From positions 37,343,321 through 37,407,320 of the forward strand of contig OX291542.1 in the NCBI GenBank assembly GCA_946406115.1: a DNA stretch of 64,000 nucleotides, written 5' to 3'. The notes under the pieces are model-generated. The model had not been told where the DNA came from, made no database searches, and saw nothing but the letters and a program-made list of their open reading frames with translations. Below are positions 1 through 11,896 of this stretch, in pieces. This DNA comes from Apoda limacodes (lineage: Eukaryota; Arthropoda; Insecta; Lepidoptera; Limacodidae). The stretch's first letter is position 1, and every line of letters starts with the position of its first letter. The position numbers and the translations under genes are program-made.

Positions 1-616
1 AAACGTTTGGCTGCCGTTTTGCATGCCAAACATGAGTCTCGTAAAAACAAAACTGCCAAAGGTAGTGCAAATCGCTGTTTTGTCTACGTCATTCGGGTGT
101 ATTGGAATATTATGGTAGGCTCTATTTAAGTCTATGCGCAAGAAGATTTTTTTTATTTGCCAATATGTACGTAAAGTCGTGAAGTCTTGGAATAGGATAG
201 CGGTCGGGCTTCGTTACGGCGTTCAATGCGCGATAGTCTCCGACGGGTCGAAGTGACCCATCCTTCTTAGTGACAATGTGGAGAGGGCTTGACCATGGAC
301 TACTGGATGGTTTGCAAATACCTAACTCCTGCATCAGCCTTAATTCTTCCTTAACAGCCTTATATCGCACTGGTGGGATAGGCCGTGGACGTGCATGTAC
401 CGGTGGGCCTGTTGTTTCAATGTGATGAAACACGGAATGGGGTGAGCTGTCCTTGAAACACATTGGTTTCGTTATGTTGGGATATCGTGCCAACACATCG
501 CGATATGGATGATCCCCGTCCACTGTCTGTAACGAAGGCTCGCTCCAGTTGAAGATCCTTCCCCTGGTACTTAAATTAGTTATATTATCTATTAATTTAC
601 GTCCACTAAGGTCCAC
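1..616 (-). pseudogene. Ty3/Gypsy reverse transcriptase, broken and cut by window edge
   Basis: N-terminal half of a Ty3/Gypsy RT. Seen from 616 downward: the protease-RT linker, a proline-rich 'RPRPIPP' segment, then the RT fingers with 'SSSPWSSPLHIVTKKDGS' and '[15 protein letters not shown]'. The frame closes near 122. In another frame 1-121 continues the same domain with '[11 protein letters not shown]' and '[22 protein letters not shown]', so a frameshift lies near 125-160. The catalytic YxDD box would be left of the window edge. It follows directly on the Gag-protease remnant at 617-1773. A dead copy. Confidence 0.85.
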
Positions 617-1773
617 TAGAAGCTTATGGTGAGCTAAAAGGTCTGCACCTAATATCGCTTACCTAACATCTACCACTACGAACGTCCAACGATACGGCCT
701 ACGCAAGTTTAAGTTCACTGTAATTGTTTAAGTGCCGTACGTTACGATTCTAGTCTCGTTCGCGGCAAATAACACATAATTGCTATCACAAACACTTTCA
801 CTTTTTGTACACTTTTTCGGCAATATACTAATGTCCGCACCTGTATCTACTAAAAATTGAGTCCTATTCTCACGGTCGTACACTGTTAAGCGGTTTTGAA
901 ACTGCGCTGTGCAAACACCCGCTTGAGTTTGCTGCGTATCTAGTTCCCTGGTCGGCATCCGGCTTAGGGATTTTACATGGTTTAATGCATCGATACGCCT
1001 TATCCCCAATTTTTTTATGAAAATAACATCGTCACCTTGTGTGCGTCTGTGAGACGTTTCTCTGTGCTTGGGCCTAAACGAAGATCGTGACCTAGACCTG
1101 GAGTTACGTTTTCCGACTAGATCATCTAATTTTACTTCCCGCCTAGCTATTCTCTTCGTTAACGCGTCTATCTCGTCTGTACGTTGCCTTGTGCCAGATT
1201 GCGCAACGTCCTTATTACAAGCTGCATCCACGCTATCGATATGAGAAGTGTGCACTGTTTCCATAATTTTGTCTGCCATCAGTGCCAGGCTATCCAGTCC
1301 CGCTACATCAGCTACTGCTAATACTGTCTTAACCGAGTTCGGCAGATGGCCTTGCCAAATAACTCGTAATGCATCGTCTGCTATTTTCTTCTGCGCCAGC
1401 TCCCTCATGCTCCTCAGCAATTGCGAGGGTTTTTGTTGGCTTAGTTCTATCTGGCTCAACAATTTGCGAATTCGCGTGCTTTCTGATTCCTCGTAAATGC
1501 TGAGTAACCTGGTTTTTAGAGACTATTTGGTATTTGCCTGTCTCTTGCGGATCAGTTAAAATATCTGCTATAATCTCAATCTGTTGCTTACCTAATTTTG
1601 TAATGGCTAGGTTAAATTTGTTATCATCGCCTACCTTTTGTGCAATTACCGCCTCAAATTGAAGGAACCATACCCTGGGCGAGTCTGTCCAGAAGTCCGG
1701 TATCCTTGCAGTCACCGACTGACTCTGCTTCCGCTGGTAATGCGTTCACTTCGTCTTCACTATGCACAGACAT
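617..1773 (-). pseudogene. Ty3/Gypsy Gag and aspartic protease, frameshifted
   Basis: Gag probably starts at the ATG complement of 1771-1773 ('MSVHSEDEVN'). A frame change near 1710 leads into 'IPDFWTDSPRVWFLQFEA', the start of the insect Gypsy Gag family that I know as DUF7041. A second frame change near 1460 leads into the rest of Gag, including an Arg/Ser-rich stretch near 1070-1110, and then the retropepsin with 'FLVDTGADISILP' (catalytic Asp near 847). The end of the protease ('AILGADLLAHHKLLVDL') reads on through 617-700 after an in-frame stop near 730. Element order Gag-PR-RT is normal for Gypsy. Inactive because of at least two frameshifts and a stop. Confidence 0.8.
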
Positions 1774-2214
1774 TGTTCTTTGTTTTACAGTTTATACACT
1801 TTTTTAAGTATAAAAGTTCACTGTCGGCCTGCCTGAGCCGTCAACTATGGAAACGCGCGCGATTTGTTTTTTTTCGTAAGGTCACCACTGTGTAGATAAG
1901 TGCGTACACGTTGATTAGAAGATTGTCTCTTTATATATATCAGAAGGATGTTTTAATAAAAATCATTTTAGAATAATAATGTTGTATATTAACGTAACTT
2001 ATGTCTAGTTACATATGGCTAGGCACGATAGAGTACATAGACAAGCCTATGTCTATAAGGGCACGCGGTCCGTTGACGACTGGTGATGCAATATGCATCG
2101 GCCAGTATCGAGCGATGATGTCATGTCGCCACAAATATAAAAATCATGTAACATGATGTCTTTTACTAACGGTTTTTCGCACTCTAACGCTAATTGCACA
2201 ATACATCTTGTACT
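1774..2214. other. No gene; probable Gypsy leader/LTR remnant
   Basis: This stretch lies immediately 5' (on the minus strand) of the Gypsy Gag start and before the truncated BEL/Pao RT, so it is where the Gypsy leader and LTR should be. I see no long ORF, and no second LTR in the window to compare it with, so the LTR assignment rests on position only. Confidence 0.3.
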
Positions 2215-2723
2215 TAAAAAGAAGCTGATCAGGCACCGTAGGTTATCATATTAAGTTGTAGGCAACTTATGGGCTCATGCTCATTCTTACGCCATAAAAT
2301 TGATTGAAGATGTCTCTGATTTGGTTCAATAAAAATTTGTCGGTACATTTTCTCGATATCGCCTGTGAAAATGTATACTTGTCGCCTCATACGTATTAAA
2401 ATTGAGAAAATGTCATCTTGAAGAGTAAGTCCTACCATCATTATATCATTGAGTGAGAGACCTGATGTCGTTTTACATGAGCCATCAAAAACGACACGAC
2501 ATTTCGTGCTTTCCCTTTTTTCTTTAAGTACCGGATGATGGGGTAAATATACAGCCTTTCCAGCCCTTTCAGTCCTCGACAAATGACCAAGGGCTTCATA
2601 GTCGTCTATAAATTGACAATATTGTAATTTTATGTTAGGTCTCTCAAAGCGGCGTTCTAATGAATCAAATCTTTTGCGTGCAATATAGTATGAATCACCT
2701 AACATGTTTGGATCCATTTTCAA
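2215..2723 (-). pseudogene. BEL/Pao reverse transcriptase fragment
   Basis: BEL/Pao RT in the usual order: 'YLPHHPVLKE', 'KCRVVFDGSCKT', 'SLNDIMMVGLTLQDD', 'FTGDIEKMYRQI' and 'QSILWR', the signature series of Pao-type RTs. The frame closes at 2229 just after 'MITYGA', where family members continue with the TYGxASAPF motif; 'SASF' follows the stop. The YxDD catalytic box, RNase H and integrase are absent because similarity ends near 2215. It joins the protease/linker ORF at about 2720 through a frame change. Confidence 0.85.
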
Positions 2724-3351
2724 AATCTGCCATCCTCAAGACGACGAGTGTGTTGCAAGATATGCTGTTCACACGCTTCCTCCTCTTGGGACATAACAGG
2801 CTTTTTTGGAACTTCTTCAAGTTCCCAAAACTTGTTCAATTGGGTTCGGATCTCATGGCTGAAATTACAAACTATTTCGTTTTGCGACGTGTTATTTCTA
2901 GAGCACATGATCGGACCTGATATAACCCAGCCAAACATTGAATTTTGAATAATAGGTAGGTTGGGGCCTAACCTTATTTGTTTAGAACATAACACGTCCC
3001 AAAACACATCCGCCCCTAACAATAAATCTATCTTTAAAGGTGTGTGATAGGATGAATCTGCAAGTGTTATATTTTTTGGAAAATTGATTTTTGAAACATC
3101 AATCTTTCGACTTGGGAATGAACTCGTTATTTTGTCGATAACAAATACCTTCACTGACTTGCTAAATGTATTTGTGCATGATTGTACTTTTATGTCACAG
3201 CGCTGTAACGCTTCAAATGAAATACCGTTAATGTCTGTAACACGTACCGAGTTTACTGCTTCCATTTGTATACATAATTTATTTTTTAATTAATAATAAA
3301 TGACGACTGGCTTCCGCAACCTAGCAGGCAGCGTGCTTCAACGACTTTGTT
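2724..3351 (-). pseudogene. BEL/Pao protease and protease-RT linker, active site lost
   Basis: The stretch 2720-3265 carries the C-terminal part of the Pao aspartic protease (DUF1758-type, 'DLLLGADVFWDVL', then 'SMFGWVISG') and the RT N-terminal linker ('NKFWELEEVPKK', 'RRLEDGRF'). The protease start reads in 3270-3345 as 'ARCLLGCGSQSSFI', with stops between it and the main frame. Family members have Asp in 'LLDSGSQSSFI', so the catalytic Asp is read here as Gly. Identification is firm; the element is dead. Confidence 0.8.
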
Positions 3352-4705
3352 TTAATTGGCAAAGGACACCTTTACAATTGCTGTTGCTAATAGGACTTCG
3401 TTTGAAATAGAAGCTGATAATAAAGTAGGGTTCGAAACCACTTGCTGTGTTCCGATAATTGGCTTATCAAAATGTAATAAGGAATTATGTTGATTACATA
3501 TTCTGCATTGCCTGGCTTTGCACTGAGGAGCCAAATGTCCGCTTCGGAGACAGTTTATACAGTATTTGTGTTTTACTATATGATTAAACCTGTCTGCCGG
3601 TGACATTGATAAAAATTGTTTACAGTAGTAAATAAAATGCTCACCACTACAGACTATACATTTAATATTTTTGTCATTGTCATATGTGGTAGCAACAAAA
3701 GATTTTTGTTGTTTATTCATGCGCTTAAAATGCTGCCGCTGCAACTGCAGCTGCGATGACACTTGTTCAGGACCATGCTTGCTGCTGCTAGATGCAGTCG
3801 CTTCCAGGACATCGGCCCTGCTGCGCAAAAATATATAAAAACTGCTCTAATTTAGGCATCTCTGACAAAAAGTTTTTATACTCTTCCGTTTTAATACTCG
3901 TAACCTTATCTAGTTTTTTAGAAAAAAAAAAAAAAATATGTTGTCCCAATTATCAGTTTTTTCACCTAATGTATGTGTAATGTGTGTCATCTTAAATGTT
4001 TAGCAATGTGATCGGCAAGATAACGCAAAAAACTCTCATCACTGATACTAGTTATCTCAAATAAGGCCTTAAGGTGAGTGTACACTAGCTTGCGTTAGTC
4101 GTTAAAGCAGTCACATAGAAGTTTCTATGCGATCTCGTAGTTACGACTAGATATTTCTAAAGATTATATAACAGTAGCTGCTGATCCAGAGAGTGCACTT
4201 TTCAAATATTGATACTTATTTATAATTGCAATAGACTCATTATTATGAATCATAGAAGTGAACGTATCATGAAATTCCAACCATTTTGTTATGTCGCCGT
4301 TAAAATTAGGGATTTTAATTTCAGGTAACCTAAAACCCGAATGTTGTACTGTCGTGCAAGAACTAGCACTTTGTTCGTCGCAATCTACAATGCTATGTTT
4401 TTCAATTAGTTCTTGAGCCTCTGCGATTGACCTATAAAACCTGTCTTCTGTAGTCCTTTCACTTTTTCCAGATTTTCCTGTTTAATTTCTATGCTAGTTT
4501 GTATTAAATCGTACTCCTGAAAAATTGCTTCTAAATTTTTTAAACGCACCTTTATCTCATTTTGTTGTAAGTTACTAATTGAAGTTAATTTATTCAATTC
4601 ATCTATATATTTTTCGAATGTAGTAAGCCTTCCTTTTAAAAAAGACCGTTTGGCTTTAAGTTCTTTAAGTTCTTAAGATTTTTTTTCCTCTGTGCCAGTC
4701 ATCGC
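3352..4705 (-). pseudogene. BEL/Pao Gag with DUF1759 and CCHC zinc knuckles, broken
   Basis: From 4705 downward: a coiled-coil-like N-terminus (4406-4597, rich in Lys/Glu/Leu/Gln); the DUF1759 core at 4140-4400 ('LPEIKIPNFNGDITKWLEFH'); its continuation at 3990-4110 ('HLKALFEITSISDESFLRYL') and 3840-3975 ('KKLDKVTSIKTEEYKNFLSE'), broken near 3925 by a run of A/T; then the zinc-knuckle region 3352-3828 with 'CIVCSGEHFIYYC', 'CINCLRSGHLAPQC' and 'CRICNQHNSLLH'. Order and spacing match BEL/Pao Gag. Several frame breaks separate the pieces. Same strand and element as the protease and RT to its left. Confidence 0.85.
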
Positions 4706-5470
4706 AATGAAAACAAAAAACTCAAATGTATAAATACCTTTACTGTAAGCAAATCTTTACACTGGCTCAGCTGTGATGTCTTGTAAACAATTTATGATTC
4801 CCAGTCGGTTAATATCGTAGTTAGGTATAACTTGTTTACTTTACCATATGAAAGACGAGCTTGCGCTGATGACGAGTTTGTACTTTGATTTGATTTTCCT
4901 GGAATTAATATTATAGGTACTTGGGTTATTTAGTAAAAATATTTTTATTTTGGGTACATATGTGTATTAGGTTAAATGGAAAAAAGAGTGCTTTGGATGG
5001 CAATTTATTCTTTGCAAATAGAAAAGGTATAAAATGAATAAGTAATTGTATAAACGATTTTAAGTTTGACTGTTTTATAAAATAGCTAGTGCCTCTGTGT
5101 AGGAAGGTACATAATATAGCTACAAAAATAGATAGACAAAATTGTATATTGTAAAAATGAGATAAATTTTTAAATTGAATAATTAAAATTATTAGGCACG
5201 TGTCTATGGGTAGGCACGCAACTATTTGCTGTAAAGATATAATGAAAAATAAATTTAGTAGTAAGTAGTAGATAGGCCACTTATAGCTTGACTTAGCCGA
5301 GGAAAATGTAAAAATATCAGCTTTAATATTCAGCTGTTGACTTTGTGGAAATAATTAGTTTTGCCGAAAATTATTAAAATACTGTTTGAACTTGAACAAG
5401 CTAGACGAAAATGTTGAGGATAGGAAAATATGGAACGAGCAAACCTCCCTTTTGGAATCCCACAGCACTA
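4706..5470. other. No gene seen; AT-rich
   Basis: AT-rich sequence without a supported ORF. By position its first few hundred bases could include the BEL/Pao 5' LTR, but no second LTR copy is present to confirm this. Confidence 0.3.
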
Positions 5471-5655
5471 TCACACTGTAATCCAGTTCAATTCCAATCC
5501 TTTTTGTTTCTCAAATGCCAATTCTCGCCGTTGTTTGAAAGTTTTTGCAAAGTCATCTATGGTTGCAAATATCCGCTCGCCGTGCGCCTTTTGTTGTTGT
5601 TGCAGGTTCGAGAATTGCGCCTCCGCACAATTATTTTCACGGTCGCCAAAAACTT
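5471..5655 (-). pseudogene. Gag-capsid-like scrap
   Basis: A minus-strand frame open for about 60 codons reads 'FGDRENNCAEAQFSNLQQQQ' and then a charged helical stretch ending in 'RRELAFEKQKG' before a TGA at 5471-5473. The pattern FGDxE...AQF..L.Q...GE.I..F resembles the capsid C-terminal region of Gypsy-type Gag. It is not in the same family as the two Gypsy elements at 1-1773 and 37823-40873. It could also be an unrelated low-complexity ORF. Confidence 0.35.
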
Positions 5656-6238
5656 GTTAGGGTTTGTAGGTAATTAAAATCATTCGTAAAATTAATGAAT
5701 AATATATCTAACAAAAGATGTGTACATTTAAATTAATGATAAAATTGGGCGTGCGTGTTGGTCGATTGCCGACGGCTAAGTGTTGGAGTGAGACGCTCGC
5801 GAGAGGGCGCCCGGGAAGTCCCGGAGAAATTGGGCCGGTTCTTCATCATATTTGTTTGCATAAACAAATGGATTTGCAGACATTTTGTCTGTACAACTTT
5901 AGTTGTCATGCTTGGTACAAGGTATGCAACATTTAAGTACCGTTATTTGCACAAAGTACGTAATGCGAATTTAAAATTTAAAAATATTAGGAATATAAGT
6001 TTTGCATATAATGTTATTTTTAGCTCATTTTTAATATTCGTTTATAAGTTACACCTTCTTAGAATCCGTGTCATTCTATACAAATTAATTATTGGGTTGT
6101 ATATGAGTTTTTTACACTTTTGCGTCATATTCATAGTAAAAACAACAACTAGCTATTTTTGTATATGTAATAAATTTAGTAATTTGATAGAAAGAACTGC
6201 GGGTACGGTTCTTGGTTTCAGAATGACTATTTTACAAA
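5656..6238. other. No gene; possible LINE B leader
   Basis: Open frames here (5718-5936, 5755-6246) translate to hydrophobic, low-complexity peptides with no recognisable motif. The stretch directly precedes the endonuclease start of LINE B, so part may be its 5' region. Confidence 0.3.
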
Positions 6239-6876
6239 ATGGCTAAAAAGACGCAAAATTTAAAAATTGGTCTCTTTAACACTGGGTCCTTAGGAACTGG
6301 ACATGATGAGTTTATCACTGCTATGGACCAGCACAGTGTTCATTTGTTAGCCGTAAACGAGACATGGCTCCGCGAAGGTGAAGAAGGGCGCGCCCCTGTT
6401 GTACCCGGCTACACGATGCCTACGAGGTGGTGGGGTAGGTTTTTTTATTCGTCGAAATTAAAAGTGCGAGTCTGCGACCATCCTCCTGCTCTATTAATTG
6501 AACAGATGTGGCTTAGTTTGAAAATTAACTCAACTGAACTAATTATTGGTACTGCATACCGTCCACCGTGGCAGGACGTAGCCACATTTCTCGATGCCAT
6601 TACTGACTCAATTACCTCCTTTAAAAATGTGACAAAATTATTTTACTAGAAGACTTTAATATCAATGTGAAAAATAATGACAACAAATGTAGTATGCTAA
6701 ACACGTTTTGGACTTATCTAAACTTAAACCAAATAGTCAAGGAACCGACTCATTTTACAGATATCAATGACACATTGATCGATTTGGTGTGTACTGACAC
6801 TCAAGTTCTCATTGTAAGCGTGGACCATGTGCCAGCGCTAGGTAGGCAGGCACGCATTTATTACTGTGGAGTGTAA
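6239..6876 (+). pseudogene. LINE family B, copy 1: AP endonuclease domain
   Basis: The ATG at 6239 opens 'NLKIGLFNTGSLGTGHDEF', the first strand of an exonuclease-endonuclease-phosphatase fold of a non-LTR retrotransposon, followed by 'LLAVNETWLREGE' (the catalytic Glu motif) and 'IIGTAYRPPWQD' (YRPP). The frame breaks near 6650 and resumes at 6667 with 'LVCTDTQ' and 'SVDHVPALG', the late endonuclease motifs. One frameshift separates the halves. CR1/Jockey-group LINE; clade not tested. Confidence 0.75.
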
Positions 6877-8348
6877 TTTTAAACACATAAAGCCTCCTGC
6901 GTGTCGATTAACGTATAGACCATTAAAAGACATACAATTAAATTATTTTATTCAAGACCTGACTTGTATTGATTGGAACTATATAAAATCATTAAATAAT
7001 GTTAATGATATGGTAAACAATTTTAGTGAATTTATCAATTTACTATTTGATCTGCATGCCCCTGAAAAAACAATTGTTATTAGTGAAAAAGGTTACCCGT
7101 GGATTACGGACAATGTCAAACTTATAATAAAGTTAAGGGATGAAGCATATAAAAGATACAAAAAAACAAAATCAGATGTCCATAAAAATACTATAAAGAT
7201 TTAAAGAACATAGGAAATACAGCCATTTTTAATGAAAAACGGAGTTATTTTGAACACTATATAAATAAAAATTACTCCAAAACGCCCTGGAAAAACCTAA
7301 AGTCGACAGTGCTATGCAAACACAATGAAACTTTCTTACCTGAACATTTTGACAATCCCGACGACTTAAATACGCATTTTCTAAATGTACCAGGTGGTGA
7401 CATTGTCGAGATGTCTAAAATGACATATTATGAATTTCACAGATTTGGATGTTCTACTTTAAGTCTCAAACCTGTGAAAATAGATATAGTACCTCGGATA
7501 ATAAAAGAATTACATTTAAATGCTCAAGTAGTCGATCGTATAAGTCTATCGATGTTGTTGCTGACACTACCGCAAACTCTAGAAGTCATAACCCACATTA
7601 TTAATGAGTCGATTACCTCTTCTTTGTTTATAGATCTATGGAAATTAGCCTTAGTGAGACCTATACTTAAAAAAAATAACCCTGTTCTTATGTCTGAACT
7701 TGACCAATCAACATATTACCTAACATTTCTAAGGTATTAGAAAAGGTGGTTTGTGAACAGGTAACTCTTTTCCTGGACGAAAATAATATTCTACCATCTC
7801 TACAGTCTGGATTTCGGAAAGGTCACAGCACAGCCTGTGCAATGCTTGACGTAGTGGACAAGATATTAGGTGCTCAAGATAAAGGCATGGGCACAATGCT
7901 AGCTCTATTAGATTTTTCCCGTGCTTTTGACTCTATAAACGTTTCGTTGCTCATGTCTAAACTCACTTATTACGGCTTTGATATTTCAACAAGAAGATGG
8001 TTTAACAGTTATTTAAGACATAGAACACAAATAGTTAAATTAAATAAAGCAAACGTTGACAAAATCTCCTCTGCAGCTTATCCGGTGCCGAGAGGAGTTC
8101 CCCAAGGCTCAATTCTGGGACCAATTCTGTTCATCTTATACAGTGCTGACGTCATAAAATGTATACAAAATTGCAATTACCACATGAATGCAGATGACAT
8201 CCACATTTATATTTCATTTGCTTATTGTACCCAGCACAAAACCACAGCATTTCGAGGCAGTTTCCGATATGCAGCCACCAAGTGCTGGAATAATCTGCCA
8301 CCTCCGTTTTGCATTGCTAAGTCTTTGCACTGTTTAAACTTAACATGA
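6866..8348 (+). pseudogene. LINE family B, copy 1: reverse transcriptase with internal deletion
   Basis: The linker at 6866-7204 ends in 'HAPEK...GYPWITDNVK', typical of LINE ORF2 between endonuclease and RT. RT pieces follow at 7309-7740 and 7746-8348: 'SGFRKGHSTACAMLDV', 'LLDFSRAFDSIN', 'VPRGVPQGSILGPILFILYS'. The catalytic box reads 'MNADD' where family B copy 3 has 'LYADD' (Tyr to Asn). Near 8219 the frame jumps straight to the C-terminal motif 'AFRGSFRYAATKCWNNLPPP', so the thumb and most of the C-terminal part are deleted compared with copy 3 (52841-53761). Dead by frameshift, deletion and active-site change. Confidence 0.8.
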
Positions 8349-8833
8349 AAAAATATCTACTTAGCAAGCAAAAATCGGAGGCTTTTTTTTTATAATATTT
8401 TGTTTCTCTTATTTCATAAAGTACTGTTTTATTCATTAATATTTAATAAGCGTAAAGTTTTCATAAAAATAATAAAGGCTATAAAATATGTATGCCTGTG
8501 TTGAATTTTTATTTATATGTAATTAATTATTCTTTATAGTTGTTAAATCTTTATTCTCTGTATTGGTTTTGCTTTCTTTCTATAATATTTTTGGTTTTTT
8601 ATTTTGTTGTATTATCTGAATTATTTTAAACACATCAGAAGCACTACAGGCGTCTGGTCGTCACCCGAAATATAAAAGGGCTGACTGAAAATCAGCGTTG
8701 TGACCCTCGCATGTCACAGCATATGCACCTTTTTGGCGGAACTACTTTTATTATGTTTATATCGTTATCTGTATATGTTATTGTAAGTTTACGTCAAATA
8801 ATATTTTTCTTTTCTTTTGTTTTCTTTAATATC
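8349..8833 (+). mobile_element. LINE family B, copy 1: 3' UTR
   Basis: AT-rich non-coding sequence after the LINE B stop. Around 8675-8710 'CTGACTGAAAATCAGCGTTGTGACC' matches 'CTCACTGAAAATCAGTGCTGTGGCT' in the 3' UTR of LINE B copy 3 near 54325. The usual terminal segment seen at 54350-54475 is missing here, replaced by the 5' end of LINE A at about 8834. Confidence 0.5.
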
Positions 8834-9470
8834 CCACAGCAGAACTAGTTATTTTGGGAGAGTTTAACGCCCACCATCGTGAGTGGCTCAGTTCTCGAAC
8901 CAATAACTATGCAGGGATATCTGCTCATGAATTTGCACTGACCTATGGATTCTCTCATCTGGTACTTTCTCCAACGAGAATACCAGATGTAAAGGACCAT
9001 ACGAGCTCCTTACTGGACCTTCTGCTGACTACTCGTCCGGACGGATACTCCGTCTCAGTGGATGCGCCTCTTGTCTCCTGGGACCACTGTCTCGTTCGGA
9101 CTCAAAAGTCATGCACACAACCCGATCCATCTGGGCCAACTAATTGGCGTCGTGTGTGGCATTATAAGTCGGCATACTGGGATGGATTGCGAGAATTTTA
9201 TGCATCGTACCCGTGGAGGCATATCTGCTTTAGCTCAGAAAATCCTGACATCTGCACAGCCGCAGTCACTGAGACAATCCTCGCTGGTAGGGAATGTTTT
9301 ATTCTTAACCTGCGAGTAGCTGCCGGCATCAAAAAACGACCGTGGTTTAATAGGTCTTGCATAGTAGCTAATTCTTTAGCAAACTGCGTAGTAAGGCTTG
9401 GACCACGGCTCGTAATAGTAAGAATAAGAATATTTTTTAGTTAAAACGCAAATTAAATGCTGCCTCGAGG
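8834..9470 (+). pseudogene. LINE family A, copy 1: 3' part of endonuclease
   Basis: The open frame from about 8841 begins inside the endonuclease domain at 'LVILGEFNAHHREW' (usual motif LGDFNAHH) and continues with 'NNYAGISAHEFALTYGFSHL', 'LDLLLTTRPDGYSVSVDAPL' and 'SWDHCLV', the last corresponding to the SDH motif. The N-terminal half of the endonuclease is absent, so this is a 5'-truncated copy. 'KKRPWFNRSC' near 9330 begins the linker to RT. After 9370 the frame is damaged. Family A has at least nine fragments in this window. Confidence 0.8.
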
Positions 9471-11275
9471 TTCAGTTAATTCATCGGAAAATAGGTAGGC
9501 GACTTGCGAGCTATCCCTCTGGGAGTCGTGCTTTTTGGTCGCTTGCCAAAGCTGCCGAAGGAAACTTTTGCCAGTCGTCGTTACCACCACTACGAAAGAC
9601 CGATGGTGAATTGGCCCATAGTGCTAAAGAGAAAGCCGATCTACTGGGCAGTCTCTTTGCCTCGAACTCGAACATGAACGATGAAGGCGCCGTACCACCT
9701 ACTATACCGTGGTGCGATAAGACCATGCCGGTAATCTCCATAACACAGCGGTAGGTCCGGCGGGCGTCGCTTTCTCTAGACGTTCATAAATCGAGTGGGC
9801 CAGACGGTATACCAGCAGTGGTGCTTTAGCAGTGTGCTCCTGACTTATGTCCTGTACTCACGCGCTTTCCTACCATACTAGGCAATTTCCGTCTTCATGG
9901 AAGACTGACTGCGAATGTGCACCCGGTGCCCAAAAAGGGCGATAGATCAGATCCATCGAATTACAGGCCTATCGCTATTACCTCTCTCCTCTCCAAGGTA
10001 ATGGAGCGTGTGATCAACACACAGCTTCTAAGATACCTAGAAGTACACCAATATGGCTTTCGCCACGGTCGCTCGACTAGTGACCTTCTTGTGTATCTCA
10101 CACACCGATGGGTACTAGCCATTGAGAGTCAGGGGGAGGCATTGGCATGTAGCCTGGACATAACCAAGGCGTTCGATCGGGTCTGACACCGGGGTCTTCT
10201 ACCGAAGTTGCCATCTTACGGAGTGCCCGAAGGTTTGTGCAAATAGGTGGCTAGCTTTTTGTCCGGCAGACGCATACGAATCGTGGTTGACGGTAGTTGC
10301 TCTGATAGCATGGACATTTATGCTGGTGTCCCGCAAGGCTCTGTGCTGTCTCCTACGCTGTTTCTACTGCAAATCAATGACATGTTGGACATTAACAACA
10401 TCCATGGCTATGCAGATGACAGTACTGGAGACGCTTATTACACGGGTCGTGCAAACACCCCTCTTTCCGTTGTGGAGGAAAACCGCGGAGAACTTGTGTC
10501 CCAAATCAAGACCACACTGTCCAAGGTCTCTGACTGGGGACGGGTAAACTTAGTTCGATTAAACCCTACAAAGACACAAGTGTGCGCGTTCACCGCTAAG
10601 AAAACCCCATTCAGTGTAGTCCCACAATTCCAGAACACTCCTCTCTCCATCTCCGAGAGCATTGGGATCCTTGGTGTTGACATCTCCAGCGATGTTCAGT
10701 TCCGAGGGCACTTACAAGATAAGGTGAAGCTGGTGTCCCAAAAACTTGGTGTACTCAACAGAGCGAAGCAGTACTTCACGTCGGGGCAAAGGTTGTTACT
10801 TTACAAGTCGCATGTTCGGCCCCATATGGAGTACTGCTGCCATCTATGGGCGGGTGCACCCGAATACCAGCTTGACCCTTTTGACTCGGTTCAACGACGG
10901 GCTGTGAGAATTGTCGACGATTCCAAACTCACTTGCGGTATCGAGCGCTTAAGTCTGAGCCTCCCTGTGTGTGTTCTACCGCTTGTACAATGGGTTGTGT
11001 TCTGAGGAATTGTTCGAAATGATGCCCACGGCTACTTTCTATTATCGCACCGCTCGCCATCGAATTATTCTCACACTTTAGAACCAAAATGGTCGCGTAC
11101 AGTGCGGTTTCAGAGAAACTTCCTCCCTCGAACGCTTAAGTTGTGGAATAAACTCCCTGCCAAGTTTTTCTCCAAGGACTACAGTAAGAAAGAAGTAATT
11201 GGATTTCTGAAGGGTCGGCAACGCGCGAGTGATACCCTTGGTGTTGCAAGCGTCCATAGGCTACGGTGACCGCTT
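9471..11275 (+). pseudogene. LINE family A, copy 1: reverse transcriptase and C-terminus
   Basis: The linker resumes near 9520 ('SRAFWSLAKAAEGNFCQSSL'), and RT motifs run from 9917: 'HPVPKKGDRSDPSNYRPIAI', 'QYGFRHGRSTSDLLVYL', 'ACSLDITKAFDRV'. Two in-frame stops, TGA near 10185 and TAG near 10244, stand where copy 7 (57727-58209) has Trp codons. From 10247 the frame is open to 11005 through 'GVPQGSVLSPTLFLLQINDM', 'GYADDSTGD' (catalytic box intact) and 'HMEYCCHLWAGAPEYQLDPF'. A frame change follows, then the conserved C-terminus ('MMPTATFY.RTARHR'). It ends near 11275 and lacks the terminal segment present in other copies. Confidence 0.85.
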
Positions 11276-11475
11276 AGCTTAGCTTTGGACGCTGCAGGCC
11301 GAAACAAGGTTTAACGTCATAAGTATATAAGCGGCCGCTGCTACTACACTAACTGGAAAGAATATTTACTTCTTTTTTAAAGTTTTAATACAACCTATAG
11401 AGCTTAACTTATGTCATAAGTGAACTGTATCACTTCTAGTGACAACCGAATCTATTATAAATCAATAGTAGTACT

Positions 11476-11896
11476 CTAAGCTTCAAAATTACCTGCAACT
11501 AACGCTAAATTGTTTGTTGGGTTATAAATAGCACGAATTGCCCGTTTTTGTAACAAAAATATTGTGTTTACATCAGCAGCGCTACCCCACAATAAGATAC
11601 CATATGTCATTAAACTATGGAAATACCTAAAATATACTATTTTTGCAGTGTCTACATCGGTCAATTGTCTTATATTCTTGATCGCATACACAGCAGAGCT
11701 AAGTTTTTTTTGCTAGGTTATGAGTATGAGGACCCCATTGCGGTTTGGAGTCCAGCGTTATGCCAAGAAAGACTGTTGAATTAACAAGTTCTAATTGCTC
11801 GCCATTAATATTAATACATGTCTGTATCTGACTAACATTTGGTAATGTAAATTTAACACATTTGGTTTTTTTCTCGTTCAGTAACAAATTATTTAG
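11476..11896 (-). pseudogene. LINE family C, copy 1: RT C-terminal fragment
   Basis: Two minus-strand frames (11699-11887 and 11476-11691) match, nearly residue for residue, the segment of LINE C copy 2 that starts 'LLLNEKKTKCVKFTLPNVSQ' and runs through 'VFLGITLDSK', 'SLMTYGILLWGSAAD' and 'LLQKRAIRAIY'. A run of eight T near 11700 shifts the frame. Similarity stops inside the gene at both ends: at about 11896 where the satellite array begins, and near 11522 after 'RAIYN'. Confidence 0.85.
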
